32,427 nt of DNA from a virus. The position numbers and the translations under genes were made by a program. The stretch spans positions 1-32,427 of the IMG/VR virus record IMGVR_UViG_3300023116_000192; one strand, 5' to 3'. Below are positions 13,874-21,895 of the stretch, one piece after another (position 1 is the stretch's first letter; each line of letters starts with the position of its first letter). The notes under the pieces are model-generated. The model had not been told where the DNA came from. It saw only the letters and a list, made by a program, of their open reading frames with translations, and searched no databases.

Positions 13874-15839
13874 AACAGAAGCACAAACACCAGCACCCAA
13901 GAAAGACCAAATCAAGGGAAGTAAGACCAATCCCAAGGGTAGTGCTTCAGGCTCAAGGGGTGGAATAGAGATTGGTGATAGTGCAGTCAAAGCACTTGAG
14001 AACCTAAGAGACCGACACAATAAAAGATACAAGTCTCAGTCTAAGCAAGTAGACCTTGGTATGTTAAAGGCAGTCTTTAGACGTGGTGCAGGTGCTTTTT
14101 CTGTTAGTCATCGACCAGGTATGACAAGGACACAATGGGCATTGGCAAGAGTAAGAACCTTTCTCAAGTTGGTTGGTACAGGTGAGAGAAAGAAGTCTTA
14201 CACAACCGACCTTGACCTTTTACCCAAAGGCCACAGACAAAGAGTTGAAGCCAAGGTTGAAGCCTTGGCCATACCTGACAAATACAGCCATATTGACTTC
14301 ACACCACCAAAGGGAGCACAAGACGCTGCCAAACGTGCCTTGGAAGTCAGAGCAACAAAGCCACCTTCACAGCGTGGTATGACACCTGTAGGTATTGCTA
14401 GAGCTAGAGACCTAGCCAATGGCAAAACACTTTCTCCCGAAACGGTGAAGCGTATGCTTGCCTACTTCACTCGCCATGAAGTTGACAAAAAAGGTTCAAC
14501 TTGGAGCGACCAAGGGAAGGGCTGGCAGGCTTGGCAAGGTTGGGGCGGTGACGCTGGTTATTCTTTTGCAAGGAAAGTTGTGAACCAAATGAAAAGAGCA
14601 GATGAAAAGCAAACAGCACTTCGGGCTTATGGTGAAGCAATCCAACTCACCAACCTTAGAGAACCATCTTATGATCTACCCGAAGGATTAACCATTGGTA
14701 AACCGTTCAAGACTTTGGCCCTTGGTCAAGTATCTTCAAGAATGAACGGTGAAAACATTGGCCAAGAAATAGACCATGAACTTCTTGGTGAAATGATACG
14801 AGTATTTAAAAAACGTCAATATGCTGATCCTGTAATTATTGATTGGCAGCATGCAACAAGCCCTTTTCAAGGTGGACACCCAGCACCACCCGAAAGTGGG
14901 AACGCACTTGGCTTAATCGTAGACATTGAACTTAGAGAAGATGGCTTATATGCAACACCAGCTTATAATGAAAGAGGTCTTGACGTGGTCAAGTCTGCAG
15001 GTGGTGTGCTTTGGTCTTCACCCGAGTTTATCGTTGGTGATGTCTTCGCTCGTGATGGTGGAGACCCCATTGGAAGTGCTCAACTTTTAGCTATTACCCT
15101 TACTCCACGACCTGCACAGTCTAATGATAAGATTGGTCGTGTACTCTTAAACGAAAGGACAACCTCAATGGATAACATTGAAGCCCTATCTGTTGAAGAA
15201 CTTCGTCAAATGCTTGTCGCTAAAGACGCATTGGTCAAGGAGCTTGAACAGAAAATGAAGGACATGATGGAAGATTCAGAGTCAGCAATGGTTGACGAAA
15301 AAGAAGAAACCATGATGGAAGAAGAAGACAAAGCCGAAAAAATGGCGGAGTCTAAAGAAGAAGACAAAGCTGAAAAGATGATGGAAGATGAAGAGAAGAA
15401 GTCTTACAAGATGAGTGAGACCTTAACCGAGTCAACCCTACTTAGTGAAGTCCAAGCCTTGCGTGAAAACAATGCTAAACTATCACAGCGTCTTGAAGCT
15501 ATTGAAGCCGAAAAGAAAGAAGTTGAAAAGCGTGAAGCGGTCAATCTTCTTCTTAATGAAGGCAAGATCACACCAAGTGAAGTTGAAGTTGCTGGCAAGG
15601 CATTTGAACTTCGTGAACTTCAAGGTGAGTTTTGGACTATGTTCTCAGAGCGACCTTCAAACAGTGCTGTGCCATTGGTAGAGGTTGGTCATGGTGCAAG
15701 TGGTCAAGAGATTAATAAGGCTACTCTTGACCAAGAAGTAAGAAAGCTAGCTAGTGAGAAATCAGTTAGCTATTCAGAAGCCTTGAACCTTTTCGCTAAA
15801 TCAAACCCCGACTATTACAATAAGGTCTTTGGAGCTTAA
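13866..15839 (+). CDS. fused head protein: unknown N-terminal domains, Mu I-like protease, scaffold
   Basis: This 657-aa protein has four parts. Residues about 58-125 form a basic helical domain (FRRGAGAFSVSHRPGM, then TQWALARVRTFLKL). Residues about 136-241 hold IPDKYSHIDFTPPKG, GIARARDLANGK and YFTRHEVDKK. Both recur in phage head proteins as I remember them, but I cannot name them. Residues about 270-430 resemble the Mu gpI-type protease (PF10123-like): IIDWQHA with Asp326 and His329, then REDGLYATPAYNERGLDVV and SSPEF. Residues 435-657 are an acidic coiled-coil scaffold with repeated EDKAEKM units. The protease would free the scaffold and mature the prohead. An internal start at 15168 could make the scaffold alone. 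Confidence 0.75.
   Translation: MARTEAQTPAPKKDQIKGSKTNPKGSASGSRGGIEIGDSAVKALENLRDRHNKRYKSQSKQVDLGMLKAVFRRGAGAFSVSHRPGMTRTQWALARVRTFLKLVGTGERKKSYTTDLDLLPKGHRQRVEAKVEALAIPDKYSHIDFTPPKGAQDAAKRALEVRATKPPSQRGMTPVGIARARDLANGKTLSPETVKRMLAYFTRHEVDKKGSTWSDQGKGWQAWQGWGGDAGYSFARKVVNQMKRADEKQTALRAYGEAIQLTNLREPSYDLPEGLTIGKPFKTLALGQVSSRMNGENIGQEIDHELLGEMIRVFKKRQYADPVIIDWQHATSPFQGGHPAPPESGNALGLIVDIELREDGLYATPAYNERGLDVVKSAGGVLWSSPEFIVGDVFARDGGDPIGSAQLLAITLTPRPAQSNDKIGRVLLNERTTSMDNIEALSVEELRQMLVAKDALVKELEQKMKDMMEDSESAMVDEKEETMMEEEDKAEKMAESKEEDKAEKMMEDEEKKSYKMSETLTESTLLSEVQALRENNAKLSQRLEAIEAEKKEVEKREAVNLLLNEGKITPSEVEVAGKAFELRELQGEFWTMFSERPSNSAVPLVEVGHGASGQEINKATLDQEVRKLASEKSVSYSEALNLFAKSNPDYYNKVFGA
15168..15839 (+). 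CDS. internally initiated scaffold protein (nested, same frame)
   Basis: Inside the protease ORF an in-frame ATG at 15168 (residue 435) is preceded by GAAAGGA eight bases upstream, a good ribosome site exactly at the domain border. Translation from here would yield a 223-aa scaffold: an N-terminal helix, a Met/Glu/Lys/Asp-rich stretch (about 24-90), a coiled coil (ALRENNAKLSQRLEAIEAEKKEV) and a C-terminal capsid-binding-like helical region. Lambda C/Nu3 and Mu I/Z use the same arrangement. The dedicated ribosome site is seen in the sequence; use of the start is inferred. Confidence 0.6.
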   Translation: MDNIEALSVEELRQMLVAKDALVKELEQKMKDMMEDSESAMVDEKEETMMEEEDKAEKMAESKEEDKAEKMMEDEEKKSYKMSETLTESTLLSEVQALRENNAKLSQRLEAIEAEKKEVEKREAVNLLLNEGKITPSEVEVAGKAFELRELQGEFWTMFSERPSNSAVPLVEVGHGASGQEINKATLDQEVRKLASEKSVSYSEALNLFAKSNPDYYNKVFGA

Positions 15840-15841
15840 TC

Positions 15842-16219
15842 ATGTCAAATATTATCAATTCTTTTGTAGCTGCAGAAGCTATCACTGAGTTTGCCCTTGT
15901 TTCTGTTAACACAGCTGGCAAAATTGTTATTACTGATGCCGCTACTGATGCTCGTTGCGTTGGTATTGCACAACGTGCTTGTGCAAGCGGTGACAGTGTG
16001 GAAGTTCTTGTGCAAGGTGTAAGTCGTGTGATTGCAGGTGCGACCATTGCAAACACTGTTTCCCTTGTTATGGCTGATACTGATGGGAAAGTTGTTACTC
16101 ATGCAACAACAGGAAACTACAGCATTGGCCAAATCCTACCTAACATCAACCAAACTTCAGCAAGTGCAAGCGATCAAATCTTGATTAAATTCACAGGCCC
16201 TTGCAACTTACTACCTTAA
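15842..16219 (+). CDS. capsid decoration / head-stabilising protein
   Basis: This 125-aa, β-rich protein is full of A, T, V and G. Phrases such as VSVNTAGKIVITDA, CVGIAQRACASGDSVEVLVQGVSRV and TDGKVVTHATTGNYSIGQIL match the style of the DUF2190/gpD-like decoration proteins encoded between scaffold and capsid. It would bind the outside of the expanded capsid as a trimer. It starts two bases after the protease/scaffold stop and is followed within 12 bases by the capsid gene. No signal peptide is present. The identification rests on composition and position. Confidence 0.65.
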   Translation: MSNIINSFVAAEAITEFALVSVNTAGKIVITDAATDARCVGIAQRACASGDSVEVLVQGVSRVIAGATIANTVSLVMADTDGKVVTHATTGNYSIGQILPNINQTSASASDQILIKFTGPCNLLP

Positions 16220-16231
16220 GGAGCTTAACAC

Positions 16232-17233
16232 ATGGCTAGTTCATACGCTAATTTACACCCTGTTGACCAAATTTTAACAAGCCTTGTTCAAGAAGCTGTT
16301 CCAAGTGATGACCAGCTTATCGCTGACAAGGTTCTTGAGACCATCAAAGTTCCCGAGCGTTCAGGTACTCTTTTAGTTGAGAATACCCGCAACTTTATGG
16401 GAGCAGGTGCAGGTCTTGACATCGAGAGAGCTCCTGGCTCAAGTCGTGCTTCTATTGGTGGCTTTGATCGTTCAAGCCAAACCTTCAAAGCCAAGATTTA
16501 TTCAGCAAGTGATTCAATCGCAATGGAAGACATCTTTGACAGCCAATACCCTGGCAGCGAAGAAGCGCGTATTGCAAAGAAGGTTGCTCGAGTAATGAAA
16601 CTTGCTCGTGAGAAGAGAGCGGCTGATTTATTATTTGGTACAAGCAACTTCAACAACAACAATTCAACAGCTGAATTTGGTGGCAAGTTCAATGCTGCAG
16701 GTGCTGAAGGTCTTAGTTATCTCCATGAGCTTAAGGACACTGTTTTTGAGGCAGCACATGGAATCAATCCTGATACCTTAATCTTTGGTCGTCAACTCTT
16801 CAGAGAGCTTGCACGAAATCCAGAAGTCCGTGGTTATGTTGGTGATTCGACTGCAGGTATCGCTAGTGGTAATCGCATCTTGAATGATGAAGCTGTTATT
16901 GCTGTGCTTCGTGATGTCCTTGGTATTCCAAACATCTATGTTGGTCAAGCTCGTCAAGATACTGCAGTGCCAGGTGCTACTTCTTCAGAAAGCTACATTT
17001 GGACAGGTGACAGCTTGTTTATGGGTATTCTTCGTGGTTCTGATGCTATCGTTCAAAAGAGTGGTAACGTGAAGGGTATGCCTGTTGCTGCTCTTAATCT
17101 TGCTTTTTCTGATATGGTAAGCGGTCAGTATGACAGCCTAGACAAAACACGTCGTTATGTTTGGGGTGAAGAGGTTAACTCTTTCCACGCTGTAGATTCA
17201 ACCCTTGGTCGTATCATCACTGACTGTCTATAA
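16232..17233 (+). CDS. major capsid protein
   Basis: This 333-aa protein sits in the capsid position after protease, scaffold and decoration genes, behind a strong AAGGAG ribosome site. It carries features of HK97-fold capsid proteins of the Mu-like group. It has an N-terminal extended region (VPERSGTLLVENTRNFMG), a spine-helix region (EEARIAKKVARVMKLAREKRAADLLFG), PDTLIFGRQLFRELARNPEVRGYVG, an A-domain strand IPNIYVGQARQDT, and WTGDSLFMGILRGSD. It forms the icosahedral shell. The codon choice is rich in C/T-ending, likely optimal codons, as expected for the most abundant product. Confidence 0.85.
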   Translation: MASSYANLHPVDQILTSLVQEAVPSDDQLIADKVLETIKVPERSGTLLVENTRNFMGAGAGLDIERAPGSSRASIGGFDRSSQTFKAKIYSASDSIAMEDIFDSQYPGSEEARIAKKVARVMKLAREKRAADLLFGTSNFNNNNSTAEFGGKFNAAGAEGLSYLHELKDTVFEAAHGINPDTLIFGRQLFRELARNPEVRGYVGDSTAGIASGNRILNDEAVIAVLRDVLGIPNIYVGQARQDTAVPGATSSESYIWTGDSLFMGILRGSDAIVQKSGNVKGMPVAALNLAFSDMVSGQYDSLDKTRRYVWGEEVNSFHAVDSTLGRIITDCL

Positions 17234-17241
17234 GGTGAAAG

Positions 17242-18153
17242 ATGCTTTGTACATGTGGCCAACAAATATCCTTACTCGCTGAGAATGACGCTGATAAGGA
17301 AGCAATAGAGGACTTGACAAGACAGGCAAAAAGTCAGTCAGGTCCAATGGCCACATTGACAAGGGCAAGACGTGACCAGCTCAAGGCAGAAGTAAAGGCT
17401 GAACAGGCTTTTGCTAAGTCCTTGAAGCAAGGGGCTTTGGATATTTCCAAGGCTATGGAAATAGCAATTAAGACCGCAAGAGTCGAAACCATAATGAACT
17501 ATACTGATGAACAGCTTATGCAGTTCATTCTTGAAAATGGTCTTGGCCTTGCTGTTGATGAATTCATTGAACAAACTGACTTAATAAGGCAGGCTGTTCA
17601 AAAAGGCATATTGGCGATAAGGACAGATGTTGACTTTTCAAACATTGCTTCAAACATGCAAGCAATCCAAGCCATGACTGCCAAACAAGTATTTGAAGAC
17701 GTGATCTTACCACCTGTTAAGAAAAGTATTGCTAGAGGTCTACAAGATGCAATCTTGGAAGTACCAGCTGAAATCATAGCAAGCAATCTCCAAATACAAC
17801 TTGAAAGCGCAATGGGTAGGCAGCTAACAGAAGTCAAGACGCAAATATCTTCCTTTGGTCGTTCAATAACTGCCTTTGTTGCAGAAGACGCAGGACTTGA
17901 CCACTACCTTTACACAGGCCCCAAAGACGGTATAACAAGACCTTTTTGTCGTGAACTCATTGGCTTGGTAGTTACCAAGGAGCAAATGAGAAAACTTGAC
18001 AATGGTCAAGGGCTTGGTGTGCTAGTATATTGCGGTGGATATAATTGCCGCCATAGTTGGTCACCTGTCAGTGAAGGTTTCATTGAAGCTGCTAAACTAC
18101 CCCTTGCGACCAATACAAATATCAATCAAGCAAACAATAAAGCACAAAGGTGA
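17242..18153 (+). CDS. Mu F-like minor head / head morphogenesis protein
   Basis: This 303-aa protein is mostly helical. Its C-terminal domain (about 215-275) has the Mu F pattern: LYTGPKDGITRPFCRELIGLVV, EQMRKLDNGQG, then CGGYNCRHSWSPVS. These cysteines and the histidine may bind metal. Mu F-type proteins are injected or portal-associated head components. The N-terminus begins MLCTCGQQ, which resembles half of a zinc knuckle. It lies eight bases after the capsid gene, with AAGGTG as ribosome site. In many phages this gene follows portal directly; here it follows the capsid gene. Confidence 0.75.
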   Translation: MLCTCGQQISLLAENDADKEAIEDLTRQAKSQSGPMATLTRARRDQLKAEVKAEQAFAKSLKQGALDISKAMEIAIKTARVETIMNYTDEQLMQFILENGLGLAVDEFIEQTDLIRQAVQKGILAIRTDVDFSNIASNMQAIQAMTAKQVFEDVILPPVKKSIARGLQDAILEVPAEIIASNLQIQLESAMGRQLTEVKTQISSFGRSITAFVAEDAGLDHYLYTGPKDGITRPFCRELIGLVVTKEQMRKLDNGQGLGVLVYCGGYNCRHSWSPVSEGFIEAAKLPLATNTNINQANNKAQR

Positions 18154-18158
18154 TAGCC

Positions 18159-19115
18159 ATGATTAAGGTTGCTACAGATACAGACTTACTTTTTGAATGG
18201 AACGCACCAACACCCATCACAGGTAGTGTGACCTTAAAAGTGTATGCTACAAGCACACCTGTGACAGTGGCCTTGACCCAAAGCAGGACAGCCTTAACGG
18301 TGACAGCCATTGCAAGCGACCGAAGAACATTGACACTTTCAGCAAGTGCAACAGCCTTGCAAGCTGACCAAGTTAAGGCCTTCTTTGTGACCAATGGAGA
18401 CACTTACTTTTCAGTAGCTATTTCAAGGATAGTTGATACCACAGCGATATTGGCCGAACCACTACCAAGAGAAGTGGACTTATCAACTAGTGGTAGTCTT
18501 GAATTCGCCATGTACTATGGAACGGTAACAACTGCACAAGTCACAGACACACCTGGCTATTACCCCTATACAATAGGCTATACTTCCAACCTTGGAAGTC
18601 AGACCCAAGGCAAGACTGAAAAAGGTATCATCAAGGTCACTAATCGACCATTTGACACAGGTCTTGACCATGACGAACTAGTAAGAACTTTTGCAAACCT
18701 TGCGGACATGGTGCCAAGAAGACAAAGCAGTTTTGAACCACAAATTAAGGCAAGCCTTGAGGAAATCATCTTAGTCATTAGAAACCACTTAAGAGCAGAT
18801 GACATCACAGAAGATGAAGTCTTCAACCCAGAGTCCTTTAAACTTGCACATGCTTATTGTGCAGCTTCAAGGATATATGAGCAAGCCTTACAGTTTGATG
18901 CTGCCAGCATGATGAAAGCAAGGTGTGAAGAATTAATTGATAAGGCTTTAGCCACTATATCACTTGACCTTGATGGAGATGGGTTGGTTGATAGTGGTGA
19001 AGAGGTCTTATCGAGAAAAGGTGGTGGACCAACTGACTTTAGAGCAAGTTGGAGAACTTACAGCAAATCAGCAAATGATTCTTTCTTTACTCCGAAACGT
19101 GGAATGAGGCACTAG
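18159..19115 (+). CDS. head-tail connector-type protein with EF-hand loop
   Basis: This is a 318-aa protein from the ATG at 18159, with AAAGGTG just upstream; a GTG at 18150 would overlap the previous stop. The N-terminal 130 residues are β-rich with many T, V, S and A. The C-terminal part (about 170-300) is helical (HDELVRTFANLADMVPRRQ, LEEIILVIRNHL, HAYCAASRIYEQALQFD) and looks like a connector/adaptor domain. Residues 270-281 form a textbook calcium-binding EF-hand loop (D-L-D-G-D-G-L-V-D-S-G-E). The position between the minor head and tail-completion genes supports the neck assignment. The exact family is not recognised. Confidence 0.6.
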   Translation: MIKVATDTDLLFEWNAPTPITGSVTLKVYATSTPVTVALTQSRTALTVTAIASDRRTLTLSASATALQADQVKAFFVTNGDTYFSVAISRIVDTTAILAEPLPREVDLSTSGSLEFAMYYGTVTTAQVTDTPGYYPYTIGYTSNLGSQTQGKTEKGIIKVTNRPFDTGLDHDELVRTFANLADMVPRRQSSFEPQIKASLEEIILVIRNHLRADDITEDEVFNPESFKLAHAYCAASRIYEQALQFDAASMMKARCEELIDKALATISLDLDGDGLVDSGEEVLSRKGGGPTDFRASWRTYSKSANDSFFTPKRGMRH

Positions 19116-19117
19116 TC

Positions 19118-19621
19118 ATGCCTGTTAAGTATAAGTTCAACTTTCCAAGCAACCTATGGACACAACAAGACAGTGCTATTCTTGGATCAAATACACTTGC
19201 ACAAATCAAGATAAGAACAGGCAAGGGGATTGATGCAAATGGACAACCATTTGAAGACTACTCTACCAATCCAATATATGTGAAAAAGCAAGGTGCAAAA
19301 CTTAAGCCCAAAGGTGGCAGACCTTCCAAGTCAGGTGATAGTGTTTACTATGAAAAAGGATATGCTCAATATAAGCATGAATCAAGAAGACGTGGTCAAG
19401 GTGGTGAAAGTGCAGAAGTTGACCTTGTACTTAGTGGCAACATGCTAAACAACTTCATAGTGAAAGAAGCCACTGACCATGGATTCAAGATTGGCTTAAC
19501 TAATCAAGCTCAATATGGTTATGATGTTAATCGAGAACGTGAATTTATTGGCTTGACTGATGGTGAAGTTGAAATGATTGTCAAGGCTGTTGAACTTGAT
19601 CTTAAAAGGAAATTACAATGA
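19118..19621 (+). CDS. neck / tail-completion protein (Mu virion morphogenesis-like)
   Basis: This 167-aa protein has a core similar to the phage virion-morphogenesis/HK97 gp10-like group. It has an N-terminal helix and 'IRTGKGIDANGQPFEDYS' (a small-residue turn before a substrate-like loop), a basic middle with KPKGGRPSK, then LVLSGNMLNNFIV and a C-terminal TDGEVEMIVKAVE helix. Such proteins join head and tail. It starts two bases after the connector gene, and its stop overlaps the next start by ATGA. Confidence 0.6.
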   Translation: MPVKYKFNFPSNLWTQQDSAILGSNTLAQIKIRTGKGIDANGQPFEDYSTNPIYVKKQGAKLKPKGGRPSKSGDSVYYEKGYAQYKHESRRRGQGGESAEVDLVLSGNMLNNFIVKEATDHGFKIGLTNQAQYGYDVNREREFIGLTDGEVEMIVKAVELDLKRKLQ

Positions 19622-20082
19622 GCCAAGGCATATTTGCAGCACTTGAATTCTTAGAAGATATGGTTGAGAACATTGACCCAAAGACAGATTCACACCATGG
19701 CTTTGTTGCCATTAATCGTGGCACAGGCTTCACAGCGTCTTTGGAAGATCGACCAAATAGTACAAGATACTTTGAGCTTGCCATTGATGGACTTGCCAAA
19801 GACGATGGCATGGCTGGTCTTAGTGGTCGAAAAAGAGCAAGGGTAAATTGTCGAGTTCGTTATGATGTACCACATGACCAAGGCTTCTTGCTTCGTCTTA
19901 TTAATGAAGACGTAGCTGATTTAATCGACACCTTAAAAGGTCCACAATATAATCTTGCTTCAACAGGGATTGTTTCTTTAATTCCCCTTGATGCTACACT
20001 TACAACTATTCTTGATAACCAAGGTGACCGCTTTGCCTATATCTTGGTTCTTCCTTTTGATCTTCTTTATTTGGAGAATTAA
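19618..20082 (+). CDS. tail terminator-like protein
   Basis: This 154-aa protein follows the neck gene (ATGA overlap) and comes directly before the tail tube. That is the usual place for the tail terminator (lambda gpU-like), which caps the tube. It has a helix-rich N-terminus (IFAALEFLEDMVENI) and alternating strands (RARVNCRVRYDVPHDQGFL, FAYILVLPFDLLYLEN), consistent with the α/β terminator fold. Assignment is by position, size and strand pattern; no motif is diagnostic. Confidence 0.55.
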   Translation: MSQGIFAALEFLEDMVENIDPKTDSHHGFVAINRGTGFTASLEDRPNSTRYFELAIDGLAKDDGMAGLSGRKRARVNCRVRYDVPHDQGFLLRLINEDVADLIDTLKGPQYNLASTGIVSLIPLDATLTTILDNQGDRFAYILVLPFDLLYLEN

Positions 20083-20085
20083 ACA

Positions 20086-21384
20086 ATGGCAGTAACACAC
20101 AGAAGTTTAAGCATTGCAGTTGAATCACTGTTTGGTTCACTCGATCCCACAACAGGTATTCCTTCAGCTTCAGGACTTACCTTCATTTCAATTCCTTGCG
20201 AACGTGACCCCATCATCGTGCCAGGTGAGCCTGTGGTCAGTGAAAGAAATGATGCAAGAGATGGTTCTTACAATGTACCAAGTGAACCCGACACAGTGTG
20301 GAGCGGTGGGGCAAGAGTAAGAAGAAGAACAGGTCAAGTTGTTTGTCGTGTTGACCTTACCACCATTGGTACAGCTTCAAGCGACTATTCAACCAACTAT
20401 CTTGGTTATCTTCTTGGTGCTGGCCTTAAAACCAAGATTCCAAGTGTAGCGACTGACACAGTCACAGCGGTTGATGCTAACACCTATACACCAACAAGTG
20501 CGCCCGCTATTGCTGATATTGGCACTTTGATAAGTTCAACTATTAATGGTCGTGCTGAATATTCAGCAATCACAGACAATGCAGATGCAAGCAGTGATGT
20601 GACTATCTCACCTGCACTTTCAACAAGTTCATATACTGCTATTCGTGGCCTACAGACTTGGTACACACCAAGCCGAACCAACACAGGAGACTATGAAGCA
20701 AGCGTCGCCTTTAAGATTGAAGGTGTGGACTTCCTTTCTTATGCTTATGGTTGTGTTATGGAAAGCATGAACATTACTCTTGACAATGGTCGCTTAATGG
20801 CTGAGTTCACCTTCCAAAGTGCTTTCATTACAGATGACCATGGAAGTGCAAGCGGTCCTGTTGAACCTTCTTATAATAGCGGTGCAGCACCTTTGTTTAG
20901 AGGTGCTTATGTGGTCGTTTCTTCAACAGCACCTTCAAGCCTAACCAATGCAAGTGTGGGAGATAAACTTGGAAGAACTGCACTTGATTGTGAAGACTTT
21001 AGTTTGACCTATACCAACACCTTAACCCCTATGGGTCACAGCAATAGTGTTCTTGCAATGTCTGACATGGAAATAAGTGATGTTCAAGTTGAACTATCTT
21101 TGACCTTGTCAAGTGTCAACACCACCATAGCAAATGACTTCTTCAACCGAACTGTAAGACAAGTCTTAGTTGGCACAGGTCCACAAGGTGATGGACAAGG
21201 CTGTGCAATTATGTTGCCTGCAGGTATGCTTACAGTTGATCCTTCTGTTTATGACGTAAGTGGTAACGATATTGTCAGACAGCAATTAACTTACGTTCAA
21301 TCACGTTATGCTGGCGACTTCTCCACACTCAGCTATGAAGATAACGCTGGCAATTCACCATTTAGACTAGGACTTGGAATCTAA
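20086..21384 (+). CDS. major tail (tube) protein
   Basis: This 432-aa, β-rich protein is placed between the terminator and the G/GT chaperone genes. It has the tail-tube style: an N-terminal loop region with PCERDPIIVPGEPVVSERND, then ARVRRRTGQVVCRVDLTTIG, YGCVMESMNITLDNGRLMAEFTFQSAF and ALDCEDFSLTYTNTLTPMG. It is longer than typical lambda gpV (about 246 aa), implying an additional surface domain, perhaps the threonine/serine-rich middle (about 120-195). There is no sheath gene, so the tail is probably long and non-contractile. Confidence 0.7.
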   Translation: MAVTHRSLSIAVESLFGSLDPTTGIPSASGLTFISIPCERDPIIVPGEPVVSERNDARDGSYNVPSEPDTVWSGGARVRRRTGQVVCRVDLTTIGTASSDYSTNYLGYLLGAGLKTKIPSVATDTVTAVDANTYTPTSAPAIADIGTLISSTINGRAEYSAITDNADASSDVTISPALSTSSYTAIRGLQTWYTPSRTNTGDYEASVAFKIEGVDFLSYAYGCVMESMNITLDNGRLMAEFTFQSAFITDDHGSASGPVEPSYNSGAAPLFRGAYVVVSSTAPSSLTNASVGDKLGRTALDCEDFSLTYTNTLTPMGHSNSVLAMSDMEISDVQVELSLTLSSVNTTIANDFFNRTVRQVLVGTGPQGDGQGCAIMLPAGMLTVDPSVYDVSGNDIVRQQLTYVQSRYAGDFSTLSYEDNAGNSPFRLGLGI

Positions 21385-21385
21385 A

Positions 21386-21895
21386 ATGGCTTTAACCTTT
21401 TTGACTAGTGAAGACCAAACTATTGACATTGTGATAACTTGCGACAAAGCACTTGAAGCGAGTGATGAACAAAAGAAAACCTATCTATCAAGCGGTAAAC
21501 TTGAAGACCTTGGCAGTGTGGAAGGTGCAACCAAGTTCACCATCAAAGCACTTTCACCAAGTGAAAGAGAACATGCAGAAGTTCAAGCTGGTGCATATTC
21601 AAGAAGTGAACTTGGTCGCTTGCTTTGGGTCGAAGCTCCTGTTGACCCTTCAGAGAGGGCTAGATGGCATCATGCTTTAACAGATGATGAGCGTGAAGCC
21701 ATGGCAGGATATGAAGCCTACTTGTCAAGAGTCTACCTTGAAATGATAAAAGCAAGCCTTCTCTCTATTGATGGTGAAGAAGCAAGCCTTGAGCAAGTAC
21801 AAGCCATAAGGCCTGACAGCTTTAGAGTAAGGGCAATAAGTGAACTTGTTGCACATATTCAAAGAATAAGCCTGTTAGGCATTGAGGGAAAATAG
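21386..21895 (+). CDS. tail assembly chaperone G (frameshift donor)
   Basis: This 169-aa protein is acidic and helical (SPSEREHAEVQAGAYSRSELG, ALTDDEREAMAGYEAYLSRVYLEMIK). It lies between tail tube and tape measure, the place of lambda G. The gene ends GAG GGA AAA TAG with a canonical -1 slippery heptamer G GGA AAA directly before the stop. The zero-frame product is G, and the -1 product continues into the next gene to give GT. Both would hold the tape measure while the tube assembles. The ATG at 21386 is preferred over the TTG at 21374. Confidence 0.75.
   Translation: MALTFLTSEDQTIDIVITCDKALEASDEQKKTYLSSGKLEDLGSVEGATKFTIKALSPSEREHAEVQAGAYSRSELGRLLWVEAPVDPSERARWHHALTDDEREAMAGYEAYLSRVYLEMIKASLLSIDGEEASLEQVQAIRPDSFRVRAISELVAHIQRISLLGIEGK

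Noticed and set aside
15845-16132. Minus-strand ORF in the decoration gene
   Set aside because: It mirrors codon usage of the + strand gene and looks like a shadow, with cysteine- and serine-rich nonsense.
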